Shown here piece after piece: positions 3,954 through 5,269 of a stretch of DNA of 5,269 bases (position 1 is the stretch's first letter; every line of letters starts with the position of its first letter). Location of the stretch: the NCBI GenBank assembly GCA_019113455.1, contig DXHG01000165.1, forward strand, positions 1 to 5,269, written 5' to 3'. Source of the DNA: Candidatus Treponema faecavium. Lineage in GTDB: Bacteria; Spirochaetota; Spirochaetia; Treponematales; Treponemataceae. The notes below the pieces were generated by a model that saw nothing but the letters and a program-made list of their open reading frames with translations, searched no databases and had not been told where the DNA came from. The position numbers were made by a program, and so were the translations under genes.

Positions 3954-5269
3954 TTAGAAATTGATGAGGCTCTTGTCGTAATCAGCAGGGGCTTCAAACC
4001 CAAGCAGATTGATGACCGTCGCCGCAAGCGAGCTGATGCCAAGCCCTTCGTTCAGTTCCTTCTTATATTCTCCCTGATACTGCGGGTCGTAAATGATGCC
4101 GGGCACCGGATTGAGCGAGTGGGACGTCTTGGCTTTCGGCGTGCCGTCGCTCTTGCGCGAAACCTCGCCGGTCTTCTTGTTATGCTCATACATGTCGTCG
4201 CTGTTGCCGTGATCCGCGGTAATGACCATAATGCCGCCGGCCTCGTCTATCGCTTTCTTGAGGCGGCCAAGCTGCAGATCCATCGCTTCCATTGAACACA
4301 CAACCGCGTTGAATACGCCGGTATGGCCGACCATGTCTCCGTTAGGATAGTTGAGGCGGATATGATCGTACTTTCCGCTCGCGATTGCTTCCACCACGCG
4401 GTCGGTAATTTCTGCGCACTTCATCCACGGGCGCTGCTCAAACGGCACGACGTCGCTTTTGATTTCCTCGTAATCTTCAAGCTTCTCGTCAAACTTGCCG
4501 AGCTTGTTTCCGTTAAAGAAGTATGTAACATGGCCATACTTCTGCGTCTCGCTGATGGCGAGCGTGCGCACGCCCGACGCGCACAGATATTCTCCCATTG
4601 TGCGGTCAATCGCCGGCGGGCTTACAAGATACTGCCTGGGAATATGCAGGTCTCCGTCATATTCCATCATACCCGCGTATTCCACGTGCGGAACGCGCCT
4701 GCGGTCAAAATGCTCAAACGCCGCGTCCGCGGGCGTTTCAAACGCAGCCGTGATTTCAAGCGAACGGTCGCCGCGGAAATTGAAATAGATAACGCTGTCC
4801 CCGTCTTCTATCGTGCCGACGGGCTTGCCGCTGTCATCAACAATCACAAATTCCTTTAAGTCCTGATCGATAATGCCGGGAATCTCTTTGCGGTACGTCT
4901 CAATCGCTTCCTGCGCGCTCGCAAACGCGCGGCCTTCTCCAAGCACGTGCGCTTTCCAGCCGCGCTCCACCATAGACCAGTCGGCGTTGTAGCGGTCCAT
5001 CGTGATATACATGCGTCCGCCGCCTGACGCGATGCGGTAATCAACGCCGCCTGCGTTGCATTCGCGTAAGAACGCCTCAAACGGCACAACGTAATCGAGC
5101 GCGCTTGTCTCGCCGACGTCGCGGCCGTCAAGCAGGATATGCACGCGCACTTTTTTTACGCCGTCTTTCTGTGCCTGCCTGATCATCGCTTTTAAGTGGT
5201 CGATATGGGAATGTACGTTTCCGTCGGAAAACAGGCCGATAAAATGCAGCGTGTGTCCGGCTGCAGCAT
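3954..5269 (-). CDS. gpmI: GpmI, 2,3-bisphosphoglycerate-independent phosphoglycerate mutase (N-terminal part beyond the window)
   Basis: Interconverts 3- and 2-phosphoglycerate in glycolysis using two Mn ions and a phosphoserine. About 437 C-terminal residues are visible; the frame is open to the right edge, where it reads GHTLHFIGLFSDGNVHSHID, so the ATG at 5186 is internal and not the start. Roughly the first 100 residues, including the catalytic serine, lie outside. Visible active-site elements, by comparison with the Bacillus enzyme: the DGNVHSH histidine, DGRD (47-50), GGGRMYITMDRY (81-92), NFRGDR (163-168), KYGH (243-246), Asp311 and His315 of GDMVGH, Asp352-His353 of TADHGN, and His383 of KTSHSLNP (visible-fragment numbering). 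The GGGRMY..DRY..DWSMVERGW region resembles the long plant-like branch of the family. All key residues in view are intact. It is convergent with the flavodoxin-fold gene and unrelated to the thiamine operon. Confidence 0.97.
   Translation of the reverse strand, partial: AAAGHTLHFIGLFSDGNVHSHIDHLKAMIRQAQKDGVKKVRVHILLDGRDVGETSALDYVVPFEAFLRECNAGGVDYRIASGGGRMYITMDRYNADWSMVERGWKAHVLGEGRAFASAQEAIETYRKEIPGIIDQDLKEFVIVDDSGKPVGTIEDGDSVIYFNFRGDRSLEITAAFETPADAAFEHFDRRRVPHVEYAGMMEYDGDLHIPRQYLVSPPAIDRTMGEYLCASGVRTLAISETQKYGHVTYFFNGNKLGKFDEKLEDYEEIKSDVVPFEQRPWMKCAEITDRVVEAIASGKYDHIRLNYPNGDMVGHTGVFNAVVCSMEAMDLQLGRLKKAIDEAGGIMVITADHGNSDDMYEHNKKTGEVSRKSDGTPKAKTSHSLNPVPGIIYDPQYQGEYKKELNEGLGISSLAATVINLLGFEAPADYDKSLINF

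Noticed and set aside
5184..5186. ATG at 5186 as the gpmI start
   Set aside because: Conserved GpmI sequence (GLFSDGNVHSHID) continues upstream in frame to the window edge, so this Met is internal.

Overview
The window looks like ordinary bacterial chromosome: compact, GC-rich (mid-50s percent by eye), with short gaps between genes and overlapping genes inside an operon. Protein style (a long 'plant-like' cofactor-independent phosphoglycerate mutase, a zinc-ribbon Nudix hydrolase, a salvage-type thiamine operon) suggests an anaerobic host-associated bacterium. My best guess is a spirochaete of the Treponema type; a clostridial relative is not excluded. This placement is inference from protein flavour only. 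I see no mobile element, phage gene, tRNA, rRNA or CRISPR array.

Layout, left to right. (1) Positions 1-2210, minus strand: a thiamine operon transcribed right to left as thiM (hydroxyethylthiazole kinase), thiE (thiamine-phosphate synthase), a HAD-superfamily phosphatase, and the start of thiD (HMP/HMP-P kinase, cut by the left edge). Each junction overlaps, by 14, 8 and 16 nt. (2) Positions 2211-2420: its control region, with a sigma70-type promoter, a clear TPP riboswitch aptamer (about 2291-2372), an expression platform and a strong Shine-Dalgarno site. The platform holds an exact 8-nt complement of the aptamer's P5/L5 strand next to a possible anti-Shine-Dalgarno, which gives a concrete translational switch model. 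(3) Positions 2421-2592: a short non-coding gap with a strong 11-13 bp hairpin that starts at the stop codon of the next gene. (4) Positions 2593-3150, minus: a zinc-ribbon Nudix hydrolase. (5) Positions 3151-3262: a divergent promoter region. (6) Positions 3263-3859, plus: a flavodoxin-fold NAD(P)H:FMN/quinone (AcpD/azoreductase-like) oxidoreductase. (7) Positions 3872-3907: a perfect 16-bp bidirectional terminator between convergent genes. (8) Positions 3954-5269, minus: gpmI, lacking its N-terminal part because the window ends.

How the genes work together: ThiM phosphorylates salvaged thiazole alcohol, ThiD makes HMP-PP, and ThiE joins the two into thiamine monophosphate (TMP). The TPP riboswitch shuts the operon off when the end product is abundant. 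The HAD protein sits tightly inside this operon and is the least explained member; a TMP phosphatase role is an attractive but unproven idea. The Nudix and flavodoxin-fold genes look like housekeeping or stress functions, and gpmI is glycolytic. The most useful leads are the HAD gene and the riboswitch platform; the rest is conventional.
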